From positions 5,290,174 through 5,354,173 of the forward strand of contig NW_022204507.1 of the NCBI RefSeq assembly GCF_008831285.2: DNA of 64,000 nt, given 5' to 3'. This document shows positions 24,730 to 39,147 of the stretch, in pieces; position 1 is the first letter of the stretch, and each line of letters starts with the position of its first letter. A program made the position numbers and the translations under genes. The notes beneath the pieces were generated by a model. It ran no database searches, was not told the DNA's origin, and saw only the letters and a list, made by a program, of their open reading frames with translations. This DNA is from Nymphaea colorata. Its lineage: Eukaryota > Streptophyta > Magnoliopsida > Nymphaeales > Nymphaeaceae.

Positions 24730-25215
24730 CACCATTTCTCACTCTCTCTCTTTCTGATTCAGCCTGATTTGTTTCTCTATTCTAAAACAGCTCTTAAGGA
24801 CGGTGGAAAGATTAACGGATGATGTGGGCTATTAGAGAGAGAGACATGCATGGAATATTCTTGTGTCAGATTTCCATTGCAACCATGGGTCACATTTTCC
24901 TTTCTTTGACAAGTAGCCTAAACCATTGCATCCGGCGTTGTTACCCAACCTGAGGTCTGTGTGCATGACCTAGAAGAACGCCTCAGTAGGAACCATATAA
25001 ACATTAAACATCAATCAAGAAGAAGTTGCATGGTGGGTCCGGCCATCTGAAGAGCACGGTTGGACCATCGATGGATCGAGCCCAATTTCTTGGACTGGCG
25101 TGCCCTGATTGCATTTTGAGAAATCCAGGACTTGTCAAACACGATGAGCAGCCATTGACTCCATAGTTTTTCCAAAGGAATGGGTCACCGCAAAACACAG
25201 TTACTCGTCGGTGGG
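24730..25215. repeat. Dispersed repeat R, copy 2
   Basis: Colinear with 16640-17370 (same orientation). It lies between the gag end of element D (minus strand) and the integrase remnant of element C (plus strand), filling the whole space between two divergent, 5'-truncated copia elements. A minus-strand frame of 64 codons (25004-25198) has no recognised similarity. Confidence 0.75.
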
Positions 25216-27470
25216 ATGTCTATACCCTTCCACTGGACGTGTCTATATATCACGCCATGTAGTCCTTGATCAAACTTTCCTTCCTTTTCATCAACCTCAA
25301 ACTCATAGTTATGCTCATCCCACTCGTGATAATTTTGTCTCATTCTCCCTACATCCACCTGATGAACATACAGCCCATAATAATGATCAACGGCTTGCAC
25401 AAATGCATGTTGGAGATCCTCCTTTGGAACTAGAGGACCAACCTTATATAACAACCAAGTCAATCACCACCCTTAATTACCATCAACCTCCTAACATACC
25501 AACAACCCATCCTCTGCCAATTGAATCTTCACCACCTACTCAACCACTACTACTGACATCATCTGCTTCCCATGCCATGACCACTAGATCCAAATCTTGA
25601 ATAGTAAAACCAAATCCAAAATATGCGTTTACCATTTCTATGCTGAAGGAACCAAACCACTATACTATGGCACTAAAACATGGAGGCTGGAATAAAGCAA
25701 TGGAAGATGAGATGGCGGCACTACAAGCATACAATGCTTGGCCTCTTGTGCAAAGGAATCCACACATGCATGTCATTGGCGGCCGGTGGGCGTTCAAAAC
25801 AAAACAAAAAAGTGATAGGACATTGGAACGACTCAAGTCTCGTCTAGTGGCTCAAGGGTATAGTCAAATCCAAGGTATTGAATTTCTAGAGACTCACCGG
25901 TGGTTAAATTTGCCACAATTCGAATGGTTTTAGGTATTGATCTAGCACATGATTGGCTCCTCAAACAATTAGATGTAAAAAATGTATTTTTAAATGGCCA
26001 TATACAAGAATTGGTTTTATATTGAGATTCAAAGATGCTACTCATTCAAATCATGTCTGCCGACTGAATAGAACCATGTATGGACTGAAGCAAGCCCCCC
26101 GGGCTTGGTATGATCGCTTTGCAAAATTTCTATTCATCATGAGATTCATTGATAGCATGTTTGACTCATTTCTCTTTGTTCGGCGACAAGATAATGATGT
26201 TACTCTTCTCTTACTTTACGTTGACGACATCATTTTAACCGGTAACTCTAAAAAAATTTAAATGAGTTTATTGAGCAAGTAAGGGAAGAGTATGCAATGA
26301 ATGGTTTGGGAGATGTTAATTTTTTCCTTTGCATTCAGCTTCAAAGGAAATCAGATGGCATGTTTCTTGATCAACAAAAATATGCCAACGACATCGTTTG
26401 TCGAGGAAATATGCAGAATTGTAAATCCACCAACATTCCCATCATGGTTAACGCAAAAGATGATGCCTCCATGGATGCGCGATAAGTTGATGTTACTGGC
26501 TATTGAAGCCTTGTTGAAGCACTTCAATATCTCACTCTAACCCAGCCAGACTTGCCGTTTGTGGTGAATTTTTTTTTCCAATTTATGCATGCACCCACTC
26601 TTGAATATTTTCAGCTGGTAAAAGAATTGCTCGACATGTTCATGGCACATCTCACTATGGCATGAATTTTTTCAAGAGAAAATCCACCTCGCTTGAAGCC
26701 TATTTTGATGCAGATTGGACGAGATGCCCAAACAGTAGACGATCAACTTCTAACTATTGCATTTTTGTGGGACTACTTGCATCTCAAGGAGTTCTAAGAA
26801 GCAACCAACCATGCTAGGTCATAGTGTGAAGCTAAATGTCGTGCCCTTGCTACAGCCACCACAGAGATTACTAGGGTCACATACTCACATTTATACTCCA
26901 AGACGTTGGAATCTATTTACCTAAGCCACCAATTTTACTGTGTGATAATTTTTCAGCTTTGCATACATCCATACATAAAGCAGGTTTTTCATGTCGAATT
27001 GGACTATCACTTTGTATGAGAAAAAGTTGCTCTTGGATCACTCGAGACTCAATATGTTACAGCCGAACATCAATTAGCAGATTTATTTACAAAGCCACTC
27101 CCTTCTTCTCTGTTCAATTATCTTCAGATCTCACCCCTGTGATTGAAAGGGGATGGCAACAACTCACCATGCTCACCATGTGTCAACTTTGGAAAGAAGC
27201 AGAATCATTGCAACTCACCATGCATGAAGGTTGAAAAGAAATTATTGCATGATAAGATTGAAAAAAAGACAACGCATGATCACAACTCCCCGTGTATAAA
27301 TTATGGAAAGAAGGTGACACATGATCAAGAAATGGATTTGGCACCACACGCAGCTACAAATCAGGAACAAGGTTGTGGCAATGAGTGCATGCAAAAATTA
27401 TTGTGGAAACAAATTCTCCTAAATAAAGCAGAAGGAAATTAAATATTGTAACTTACCCATCTCTTGTATA
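25205..27470 (+). mobile_element. Copia element C, 5'-truncated remnant
   Basis: Plus strand. Starts in the integrase C-terminal region (VYISRHVVLDQTFLPFH, 25241 on) and continues through a proline-rich linker (HAMTTRSKS) and RT blocks: [48 protein letters not shown] and an intact LLYVDDIILTGNS near 26220. RNase H follows as AYFDADWTRCPNSRRSTSNY and VTAEHQLADLFTKPLP near 27060-27100. Frameshifts and stops separate the parts. The polypurine-like gaaaggggatgg at 27147 probably marks the start of a 3' LTR, whose far end I could not fix. Confidence 0.87.
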
Positions 27471-29305
27471 AATTTCTTTTCTTCATCATTTTCATACAAC
27501 CACCACCAATAAATGTTGAGTGGATGTCATACTCTGCTGGATCATTCGAGTTACTCAAAATGATTTTTCAAATTAACTCGATGTCTGAATATTACAACAA
27601 CAACGGAATATTAAACCTGCCAAAAATTAAGATGACTGGAATGATATAAAGTTGGGCTTCCTTTTTGGCAGCCACCGAGAGAAGTAATAACTTACCAAGT
27701 TATGCCGCCTCAAGTCTCCTACCAAGATAGGGGCTGAATTAGCAGGCCAGAGCACTAAACTTGATGCAGAAGGAAAGAAGTAGATACACACGCTTTCATT
27801 GTCGTACATAAATTGGGCATCTCAAGCTTCCTATATCTTCCGCGAGAAAAGCTAGATCAGAACATGGCGGCGACGCGTGGACCTTGGAGGCAGAAGGGGG
27901 AGGGAGAAAATGGCTCCTCGATTGGAAAATAGCCTCTTTAGCAACATTTCGTTCTTAAATTAAGGTATCCAGCTACTTTTAGCTCTTCATTCATCATATG
28001 GTATAATCTCGAAGTAGTGGCTGAGGCAGGTGTGAGCTTGTCAATGGATATTTTATATGTTGAGACCTCCTAGCTAGTTATTTTTTGATAATTAATTTGC
28101 ACATAGATGCTCTTTAAAGGTCTAAAATTTAAAGCATTAGCACCACCCAGCAAGAAATTTCCGGCTCAGCCAACACAAAATAAGCCATTCGAGCCGTCGA
28201 TCTCCATCTTTGCCTTTATAAATGGGAAGGTATTTCTTGGAAATTAAGGAAAATGGTTGCTGTATATCACAACAATTTTGCTGTATATTCACCTGGCTTG
28301 CTCTGCGATGGGCTCAGATTCACCCTTCTGGTGAACAGCGAAAATTAAGAGAAAAAGGAAAAAACAGTGAATTCTCAGTTCGAATGCGTGGAGCTAGTTT
28401 CATTTTACATGCATGCTTCCCTAGCAGAAAAATTATTTGATCACGCCAATTCTACTGCTTCCCACCAATTAAGGGAAATATCAGGCTGCATGTTCATGTC
28501 GTTAGACATATACACAGAAGCTGAGGTAAATTCATGAAAAGCCTTCGTCATCTCATCAAAAGGAGCTAGCCACATAAATTCCCATAATTTAACTTCTCAC
28601 AGAAGCTATGTTTTTGTTTTCTTTTCTTTTGAGTTAATCCATAGACACCCTAGCTAGGTAGCTTTCTTTCATTTTGCAACAAGGAATTGAAATTATTCAT
28701 CTTCCCAATTTTTCAATAACTGCAAAGATTTTCAACTCTTGAGCTCTTCAGAGAAAATGATGACACTGATCGTTGGGAACCCAATCCTTTCCTTGTAATT
28801 ACTAACTAAAACCTCGAAGAAGGGCAGCCCTGAACCGTGAAGCTAAAACAATTGGACATAAAATTCTCAAAATGAGTAGTGGCTATTTTATCAATCACGA
28901 TTCAGCTTAGGGTTCAGAGTGATAATATCATGTTTTGTATTTTTAACGTTTTGGAATGCTCACGGCTCTTGTTTGTTCGGTAATTAATTTGCCTGGTAGA
29001 AGGGTGTCTTCTTCTGAAATGAAAAGGAAACAGAACTACAGAATTTAATTGCGGACAGAATTGAGAGCCTTTGTGCTGTTGGCACAGCTCACTCTGAGAC
29101 CATACAATTATTGTCATATGGCATATGTGAAACAACTCACATGGAGGCCACGTTGCTGCACTAAACGTAACACTTTGAGTTGTCCATCATCTTGCCCAAT
29201 TATTGCATGCCATCAGTGTCTTCATGATTACATGCCCGATATCCATAGGTCTGATGCCGTATCGTCTCAACCTACAGATGGCATACTAAGCTTCCCTTCC
29301 TTTGG
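27471..29305. other. Intergenic sequence
   Basis: No gene recognised. A short GC-rich patch (27850-27930) reads ATGGCGGCGACGCG and opens about 22 codons before a stop. It looks like the beginning of a plant open reading frame but cannot be extended. Confidence 0.4.
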
Positions 29306-29313
29306 CTTCAAAC

Positions 29314-29690
29314 TCCTTTCGGGGCTTAGAGTCGGTACCTGATATTCGATCCCACTTGAGCTTGAGTTCCGGTCTTGAAAAAAGAATATCGGGTCTATCT
29401 GATCTGTTATCGAGTCGACTCGAATTAATCCTTATTTGGTTCGATTATATTTTTTAATATATATTTTATTAATTTTTATATATAGTTATAATATTTTATT
29501 ACGATTAATTATATTTATACATTATTTTATATTTAAAATATAACATATTTTTTAATGTAATCGAATCAGACTCGGACTCGAGCTTTAAGTATTGGGTCGA
29601 ACTGGCACCAAAGTTTCAGCTGTCGAACCGGCTTGAGCCCGACTTCTTATCAAGCCGGGGCCGGACAGGGCCGAGCCAATGCCAGCCCTA
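29314..29690. mobile_element. hAT-type MITE, 377 bp, perfect 8-bp target duplication
   Basis: Flanked by CTTCAAAC at 29306-29313 and again at 29691-29698. The right end reads ...TGCCAGCCCTA, the complement of the TAGGGCTGGCA terminus common in plant hAT MITEs. The left end (ggggcttagagtcgg) is a degraded partner. The interior is AT-rich between GC-rich ends. An 8-bp duplication is the hallmark of the hAT superfamily. It is non-coding. Confidence 0.65.
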
Positions 29691-30289
29691 CTTCAAACAC
29701 AAACGAAATAACTCAAAATATTGACCATGGTATATGTGGGAAAATATTCTTCTTATCATTTCATAACAGACTCCGCTTGCCGATCAGTAATAAGTGGATC
29801 ATTTTCTGTCTAAATCCTGGTAAGTGTAACACTAACTTACCTGTGCATTATAATGTTGTGCATGACTAGTTCTTGACAATTTTTTGACTCACTGTCAAAT
29901 ACATGCACTTACTTAAACAAATACGTACATGTAACCAAGTTTGGTATAGGCAACACAACAAAGAACATCTTCAACCAGGTTTTGATATGAAACCGGGTCT
30001 GTCAATAACCAAGTTTATCTATAAATAAATAAAAAATGGAAACAAGGAAAATTAAATGAATTTATCTTGACAATTAATCTCCAGCCATTGACGAGCAGGC
30101 TTATAATCAGTCGGCTGACACGTGCAGAGAAATCAGCTCATCGATTAAATGTCAGTGGATCTGACACCTTTATAGAGACAAGTCAAACAATTACTCAATT
30201 ATTACGTGAAAGTTATTTCGTATTTCTAGAGACAAGTCAAACAGACTGTAACTTAATTTAACAACCTACCCAACTACTGACGAGTCAAA

Positions 30290-34317
<4,028 letters not shown>

Positions 34318-34349
34318 TCTTTTATTATTATTATTATTATTATTATTAT
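34318..34349. repeat. (TTA)n microsatellite
   Basis: About ten TTA repeats. They encode the leucine run of an otherwise featureless 80-codon frame, which I do not count as a gene. Confidence 0.95.
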
Positions 34350-35185
34350 CATCTTCTTTCCTCTTGGTTTTCCATTGTTGCAAGGTTGTTCAAATATTGG
34401 AGGACCTTAGCCAAACAAGGACTCTATTGCTATCAAGCGAGGCAAAGCGAGGGAGGTACATAAACTCCAACATTTTGCTTGGTTCTCTTTTTTTAGATAT
34501 TTGTGTTGGAATAAAAAGGTGCAAATGTAAATGCTAAAAATGTATATATGAGAGAAGAGGGAGAAAGGGAGATAACATAATATTAACTTATGTGTTTCAG
34601 TCTAACTATGGCATACATCCCCAACACCTTTTCATTTACAATTCTTCAAACTCAAATAGAAAACTAAACTCATTTACATGACTCCAATGTTGATGAATAA
34701 GCACCATAAGCCCTTTTGGCCTTTAGCAAGTTGTTCACATTCCTTTTGAGTACAAGGTAGGTGATTCAACATTTCCATTCTGATTTGATCCAATCTCTCT
34801 TGTAAAGGAGTTATATTCTGTTTGTTTCATCGGAGCTTTATCAAGACAACTTTATATTATTACTTTTGCCTTATCTTTTCTTTATTGGTTATGACTTTGC
34901 CTCCAAGAGCTTCCGAATGCCATCAAAGTGGGTTATACACACCACCATGGAGCACGAAAATTTCATGCCCAGGCCTGTGATGTTGCCACGTGGTGACCAA
35001 GGGTTTTGGGATTCAACAATAGAATCAAGATTGGCAGCCAACAAATTTACTTAGTCCATAATACCCTGATGGCGAAGGCAGCAATGATTGTGTCTGTTGA
35101 TACGCGTAGGTTGTTATAACCAATATACCCATATGAGTGGTAAAGAAGTGTCTTCATTTTTGGGTTTCACCACTTTCGTTATCTT
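34350..35185. other. Unassigned intergenic sequence
   Basis: No feature recognised. The stretch around 34600-34700 has the look of an LTR fragment, but no LTR ends are visible. Confidence 0.3.
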
Positions 35186-35652
35186 ATAGTTATGTCGTTA
35201 TCTAACACTCCTTTCATCATCTCAGATGCTATGGGACATGTTCCATTATCTCATACCCCTACCACTATCTCAAACCCTAGAAGACTATTTCATTTTGTCA
35301 TATGCTATAAGACTCGTTGCTTTATCTCATACCCTTGTCATTATCTTAGATGCTATAAAACTAGTTTTATTATCTAACAATCCCATCATTATCATAGACA
35401 CTATGGCACGTGGTTCGTTATCTCATAACCCTGCCAATATCTCAGATGCTATGGAATGCATTTGGTCCACGTCCTCTCATTATCTCATAACTCTTTTGTT
35501 ATCCAAGACACTATGGGGCATCCTGCCGGTTATTTATCTCAAATCCTATAGGACACTGTATTTGGTTCTGCTGCTTTCATTATCTCAGACACTATAGGAC
35601 GCATTATTTGGTCATGCTTGTTTCACCATCTCAGATGCTATAGGACACATGT
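35186..35652. repeat. Degenerate minisatellite, ~55-60 bp unit
   Basis: About eight imperfect copies of a unit built on attatctcagatgctatagg, with changes such as atcatagacactatgg. It ends within a few bases of the point where copia B sequence begins. Confidence 0.8.
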
Positions 35653-36173
35653 TAAGAATGTTTGTTGTGTCTACCTTGTGGACGCCCTTTTCCATGATGC
35701 TGATGGACTACGTGAATCAGGATGAACCATAGCACAGTAAAAATCATTCCATAAAATGGATGGCTTTGATATTCTGGATGATTTACTGACTGACTGTTGA
35801 GGACTTGGTAAAGTTTCTGGGGAAGTATTTGCTTCAACCTCATCACTTGATACTAAAACAATTTCAGATGGTTGTTCAATGTTTGTACAATCAGTAGTCA
35901 TGAGATCATCTTGGCTTTCATTCAGTTGAGAAGAACAAGGGCCTTCCTCACTTGAATTTCTGCTCTCAAGTGTATGATTGTCAACAAATGTGAGAGGAAT
36001 AACTAGAAAATGTGAGACTTTTCTCCGATCCTTTGAGAATTTGAAGGGAAATTCAGTTTCATTGAAGACCACATCCCTACGAATGAATTTTTTTTTGGTT
36101 TCCAAATCAGGTAGATTGTACCCTTTTTGTTCAATAGGATACCCAATGAACACACCTCGCTGAACCCTGTGAC

Positions 36174-36609
36174 TAGGGATGCCAACAGTTCGTATTCAGA
36201 TCCAATATATCCTTAATCATATCAGGTTTTAGGATAATCAAATATTCGGATTCGAATTCGAATAAAGAAAAGTCAAATCCGAATGCGAATTCCAATTTTA
36301 CGATCCGAATCTGATTCTTATATTTATATTTGAATCCAAATTTTGAACCAGATTTTTTCTAAATTTCAAAATTTAATAGCAGTAGATATAGGATATTTGT
36401 CTAAAAATGAATCTGATCAGAATTTGTATCCAAATTCGATCGGATAGTTATGTATATCTGAATCTAAATTCGCATATGATTGGATGTCATTTATTAAATC
36501 CGAATCCAATCTGATTTCCTAATTGGATATTATTTTTTTTTTCCATATCTGATTTTTTTGGATCGGATTGGTCAGATATCCAATTCAAATTGGACATATT
36601 GACATCCTA
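36174..36609. mobile_element. hAT-type MITE, 436 bp, inserted in copia B
   Basis: Termini TAGGGATGCCAACA (left) and, complemented, TAGGATGTCAATAT (right) form imperfect inverted repeats. The flanks are cctgtgac (36166-36173) and catgtgac (36610-36617), an 8-bp duplication with one mismatch, as expected for hAT. The interior is rich in GAATC/GATTC. It has no coding capacity. The hAT-like pieces at 1565 and 8001 share its terminus and interior style. Removing it joins the integrase reading of copia B. Confidence 0.82.
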
Positions 36610-37240
36610 CATGTGACCAAATTTTCCATGTGGTTTGAGGTTGGTAGAAAAATACAAACAACCAAACACGCATATATGCTTGTAAGGTGGTTTTCTTTTT
36701 AAAGAATTTTGCAAAGGGAGATTCTTTGGCAAGTTTTTTTTTTTTTTGGATGGGGTCCTATTTGTTAAATATGTGGCTGTTAATGCATGTAAGTCCCAAC
36801 ATTTTAAGGGTAGGCCTGACTGAAACTTGAGAGCATACACAACATTCAACCAGCTATGCCGTTTTGTTGAGCATCCATGTAGGGGCATGAATGTTGATGT
36901 AGGATGTCTCAATCACGGAAAAAAAAATTGTCATTTGAGAAGACCTCGGTTCCACTATCTATCCAAATTTTAACACATCCATTTTGAATTGTTTCTCAGT
37001 AATGTTAATGAAATGCTTAAGCAAATCACCTACTTCCCGTTTATACTTCAATAGGTAAACCCACATGGCTCTTGAAAAATCATCCATAATAGACAAAAGG
37101 TGTAGTGCTTGAGTATGCAATGCTTGGGAAACATCACAATGTAGCAAATCAAAAGGTTTAGCAAAACATAATTCACTTAATTTGAACATCAATCTATATT
37201 GTTTAGCAACACTACATACTTCACAGAAATTATTTGACAA
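36607..37240 (-). pseudogene. Copia B integrase core, interrupted by a MITE
   Basis: CEVCSVAKQYRL (zinc-binding end), LLHCDV, SIMDDFSRAMWVYLLKYK and then [29 protein letters not shown] and HICVFGCLYF mark the core. The frame reaches KPHGKFGHM and is cut by the insertion at 36174-36609. The continuation, SHRVQRGVFIGYP, lies on the other side. Confidence 0.85.
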
Positions 37241-37261
37241 CTTAATGATGGAGTCATGCTA

Positions 37262-37729
37262 TCAAAGCATTTGGTTCTTTGAGCAGGATGGGTGCCCAAG
37301 TCTCATATGCCAAACATCAAAATCTGACTGAGTGGGTATCGTGAACAAGCAGTCTATAGTTGTAAGAGGTGACTTGAAAATGAAGAATCCCCCTGATGAA
37401 TCACCCAGCTCAGTCCCCGTCTTGGAGATCGGGTCCTGCACAAAGCACCCAGTAGTGGGGAAATCAAATGACATTTGGTTTTCTGAATAAATCAGCTCAT
37501 TGACAATATGTTGTAAGCAGTTGTAAGCAAAATTTGGAAGAAAATACACTTTTTGAATAAAAATGGAAGGTGATAGAAGAGCTTTACCGACACGTGTTCT
37601 GTTGTCCTGAACTCTAATTGAAAATGGAACAGCTAATTTTGTGTCATCTAGAAATGATTTATGGCAGCATGACATGTGGTGACTAGCACCAATATCTATT
37701 ACCCAGGTGTCTAGTTTGAAGAATGACAT
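37262..37729 (-). pseudogene. Copia B protease and GAG_pre-integrase
   Basis: The active-site block reads WVIDIGASHHMSC: the usual D[ST]G has become DIG, keeping the aspartate but losing the hydroxyl residue. The protease tail FIQKVYFLPNFAYN and the pre-integrase DVWHMRLGHPS follow in the same 155-codon frame. Confidence 0.85.
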
Positions 37730-37948
37730 AGCTGGAATGTTTATTTGGGTTACTGATGATTTTTTGAGGAGTTGTTTGAATTTATTATATTCATCTTGAG
37801 TTAGAATTGGAGCAGTGTCCTTGCTGAACTATTTTCCATACGTGGTGGAGATTAAGGCATTGGAATCAGTTTTCCCTCCAACAAAGGCCTTGATAATACC
37901 CCCTTGTCTTGCTCTGTTTTCCACCTTAAAAGTTTGGAGGGTAACCAT

Positions 37949-38774
37949 TTAATTTGAAGCATCGTTCCTTTGATGTCCTACAATCTTGCAGCAATTGCAG
38001 AAGTATTGTGGGTGCTTGTTTTGTTGGTTTTCGAATGCATTCAAATTTGCACTTGCTGAGAGACCAACATACTCGACAGCACTAGTTTGAAGATGAGCTT
38101 CTCCTCTTGAAGGACCAGTGCATGTCTTTTGTAGAGAAGGCAAGGGTTTCATAAGTAGAATTTGCCTTCTTATAGCATTCAATGAATCATTGAATCTAAT
38201 CAGAAATTCAATCATTCTCTCTTCTTGTTGCTTTTCAGCAACCACTTTCAAGGCATTGCATGAGCATTCCGAAAGAACATCATAGGATGAAAGCTTATCC
38301 CAATACTGTAAAATAAAGAGCAACAAATATATTTTATTGATTCAAACGACTAATGGAGGACTTGAGTTGGTACTTATGAGGGGTTGTGCTTTCAGTGAAT
38401 TGGTCCTTTAACTGTGCCCACACTTCAATAGTTGTGGTGCCGTAGATGATATTGCTTGATAATTCTTTTGAGATGGAGTTAAGAATCCATGAAAGACCAT
38501 GTGATTGCAATGCCTCCACTTCATGATCTCAGGAGCTGCAACGCTGGGTTTGGGAAGACTACCATCAACAAAGGTCAAGTTGTTTTTAGTAGACAATGCG
38601 ATTCTCATAGCATGACTCCAGGTTTAGTAGTTTTCACTAGCTACTAATTGTGAAACCAATATAGTGCCGGGGTTGTCTGAATGATGAAGAAATGATGTTG
38701 TTACCATAAGAGGACTTTGCTCCACTAGCTGGAAAAGAGTTGGAAGAATTGGGAGCCTTGCCTGTTGATGCCAT
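37949..38774 (-). pseudogene. Copia B gag
   Basis: The start codon at 38774-38772 lies just after the primer-binding site (CAGAGCCATGG context), which supports it as the original gag start. Frameshift near 38700, then SFLHHSDNPGTILVSQLVA, a TAA after ENY, and TWSHAMRIALSTKNNLTFVD. Next comes AIRRQILLMKPLPSLQ and a zinc knuckle CNCCKIVGH whose last cysteine is reached only through another frameshift (RCFKLNGYP). This is more complete at its N-terminus than gag of element A. Confidence 0.85.
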
Positions 38775-38787
38775 GGCTCTGTATTAG
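38774..38787 (-). promoter_or_regulatory. Degenerate tRNA primer-binding site of copia B
   Basis: The minus strand reads TCTAATACAGAGCC, a one-base-insertion variant of the initiator tRNA-Met site TGGTATCAGAGCC, four bases after the LTR end and overlapping the approach to the gag ATG. Confidence 0.65.
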
Positions 38788-38791
38788 AGTA

Positions 38792-39108
38792 TGTAGAAAT
38801 TATTTGAGTGCTTAAGGAAGAACGTGACACAAGAAAGGGAATAGAGAATTTCTTCATATTTTTCTATTGAGCTTACACACTTATATACAGAAGAAAAAGT
38901 AGTAAACGGTTTTTAATTTCAAGGACATTTGGCTGGCTCATCTTATCCCATGATATTTGGCTGGCTCATCTTATCCCATGACATTTGGCTGGCTCATCTT
39001 ATCCCATGGCATTCGGCTGGCTCATCTTAATAGCTTCACTAACCAACTCAAAATCTTATCGTTAACATGTCAAGATAAGAAGATAAGAAGCGAATCTTAA
39101 TTTGAACA
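38792..39108 (-). repeat. LTR shared by copia A (3' side) and copia B (5' side), 317 bp
   Basis: On the minus strand it begins TGTTCAAATT directly after a polypurine tract and ends TTTCTACA, giving TG...CA ends. A TATA-like tatataag (38881-38887, complement) lies in its 3' half. It follows RNase H and the polypurine tract of element A and precedes the primer-binding site and gag start of element B, so it acts as the 3' LTR of one and the 5' LTR of the other. Confidence 0.75.
38924..39029. repeat. 28-bp tandem repeat, ~3.8 copies, inside the LTR
   Basis: Units start at 38924, 38952, 38980 and 39008, each with the core ggctggctcatctta. They are nearly identical and sit upstream of the LTR TATA box on the transcribed strand, the usual place for LTR enhancer repeats. 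Confidence 0.92.
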
Positions 39109-39121
39109 CTCCCCCTCAAAC
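39109..39121 (-). promoter_or_regulatory. Polypurine tract of copia A
   Basis: The minus strand reads tttgagggggag directly before the LTR start TGTT, the standard plus-strand priming site of plant copia elements. Confidence 0.8.
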
Positions 39122-39147
39122 TATGTGTAGAGATTTCTTATGTTCAG

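Larger units (their letters stand above)
20425..24750 (-). mobile_element. Copia element D, nearly full-length but inactivated
   Basis: Minus strand, in the order gag tail, zinc knuckle, protease, pre-integrase, integrase, reverse transcriptase, RNase H, polypurine tract, 3' LTR. The gag 5' part and 5' LTR are missing. A polypurine-like cgggggca near 21120-21127 is followed by the putative 3' LTR (about 21118-20425), which has a TATA-like ccctatataatat and the gaaccacgtcaaa phrase common in plant copia LTRs. Multiple stops and frameshifts make it non-autonomous. Confidence 0.88.
35655..38791 (-). mobile_element. Copia element B, lacks reverse transcriptase, split by a MITE
   Basis: Minus strand. 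Preceded by an LTR (38792-39108) and a degenerate primer-binding site. The order is gag (38774-37949), protease and pre-integrase (37729-37262), integrase (37240-36607), a 436-bp MITE, then the integrase C-terminal region (36153-35671, GVFIGYPIEQKGYNLPD and VVFNETEFPFKF). Sequence similarity stops near 35655 in the linker before RT, so RT, RNase H and the 3' LTR are missing. Confidence 0.88.

Noticed and set aside
27863-27935. ATGGCGGCGACGCG start of a possible gene
   Set aside because: The frame closes after about 22 codons and no splice continuation was visible.
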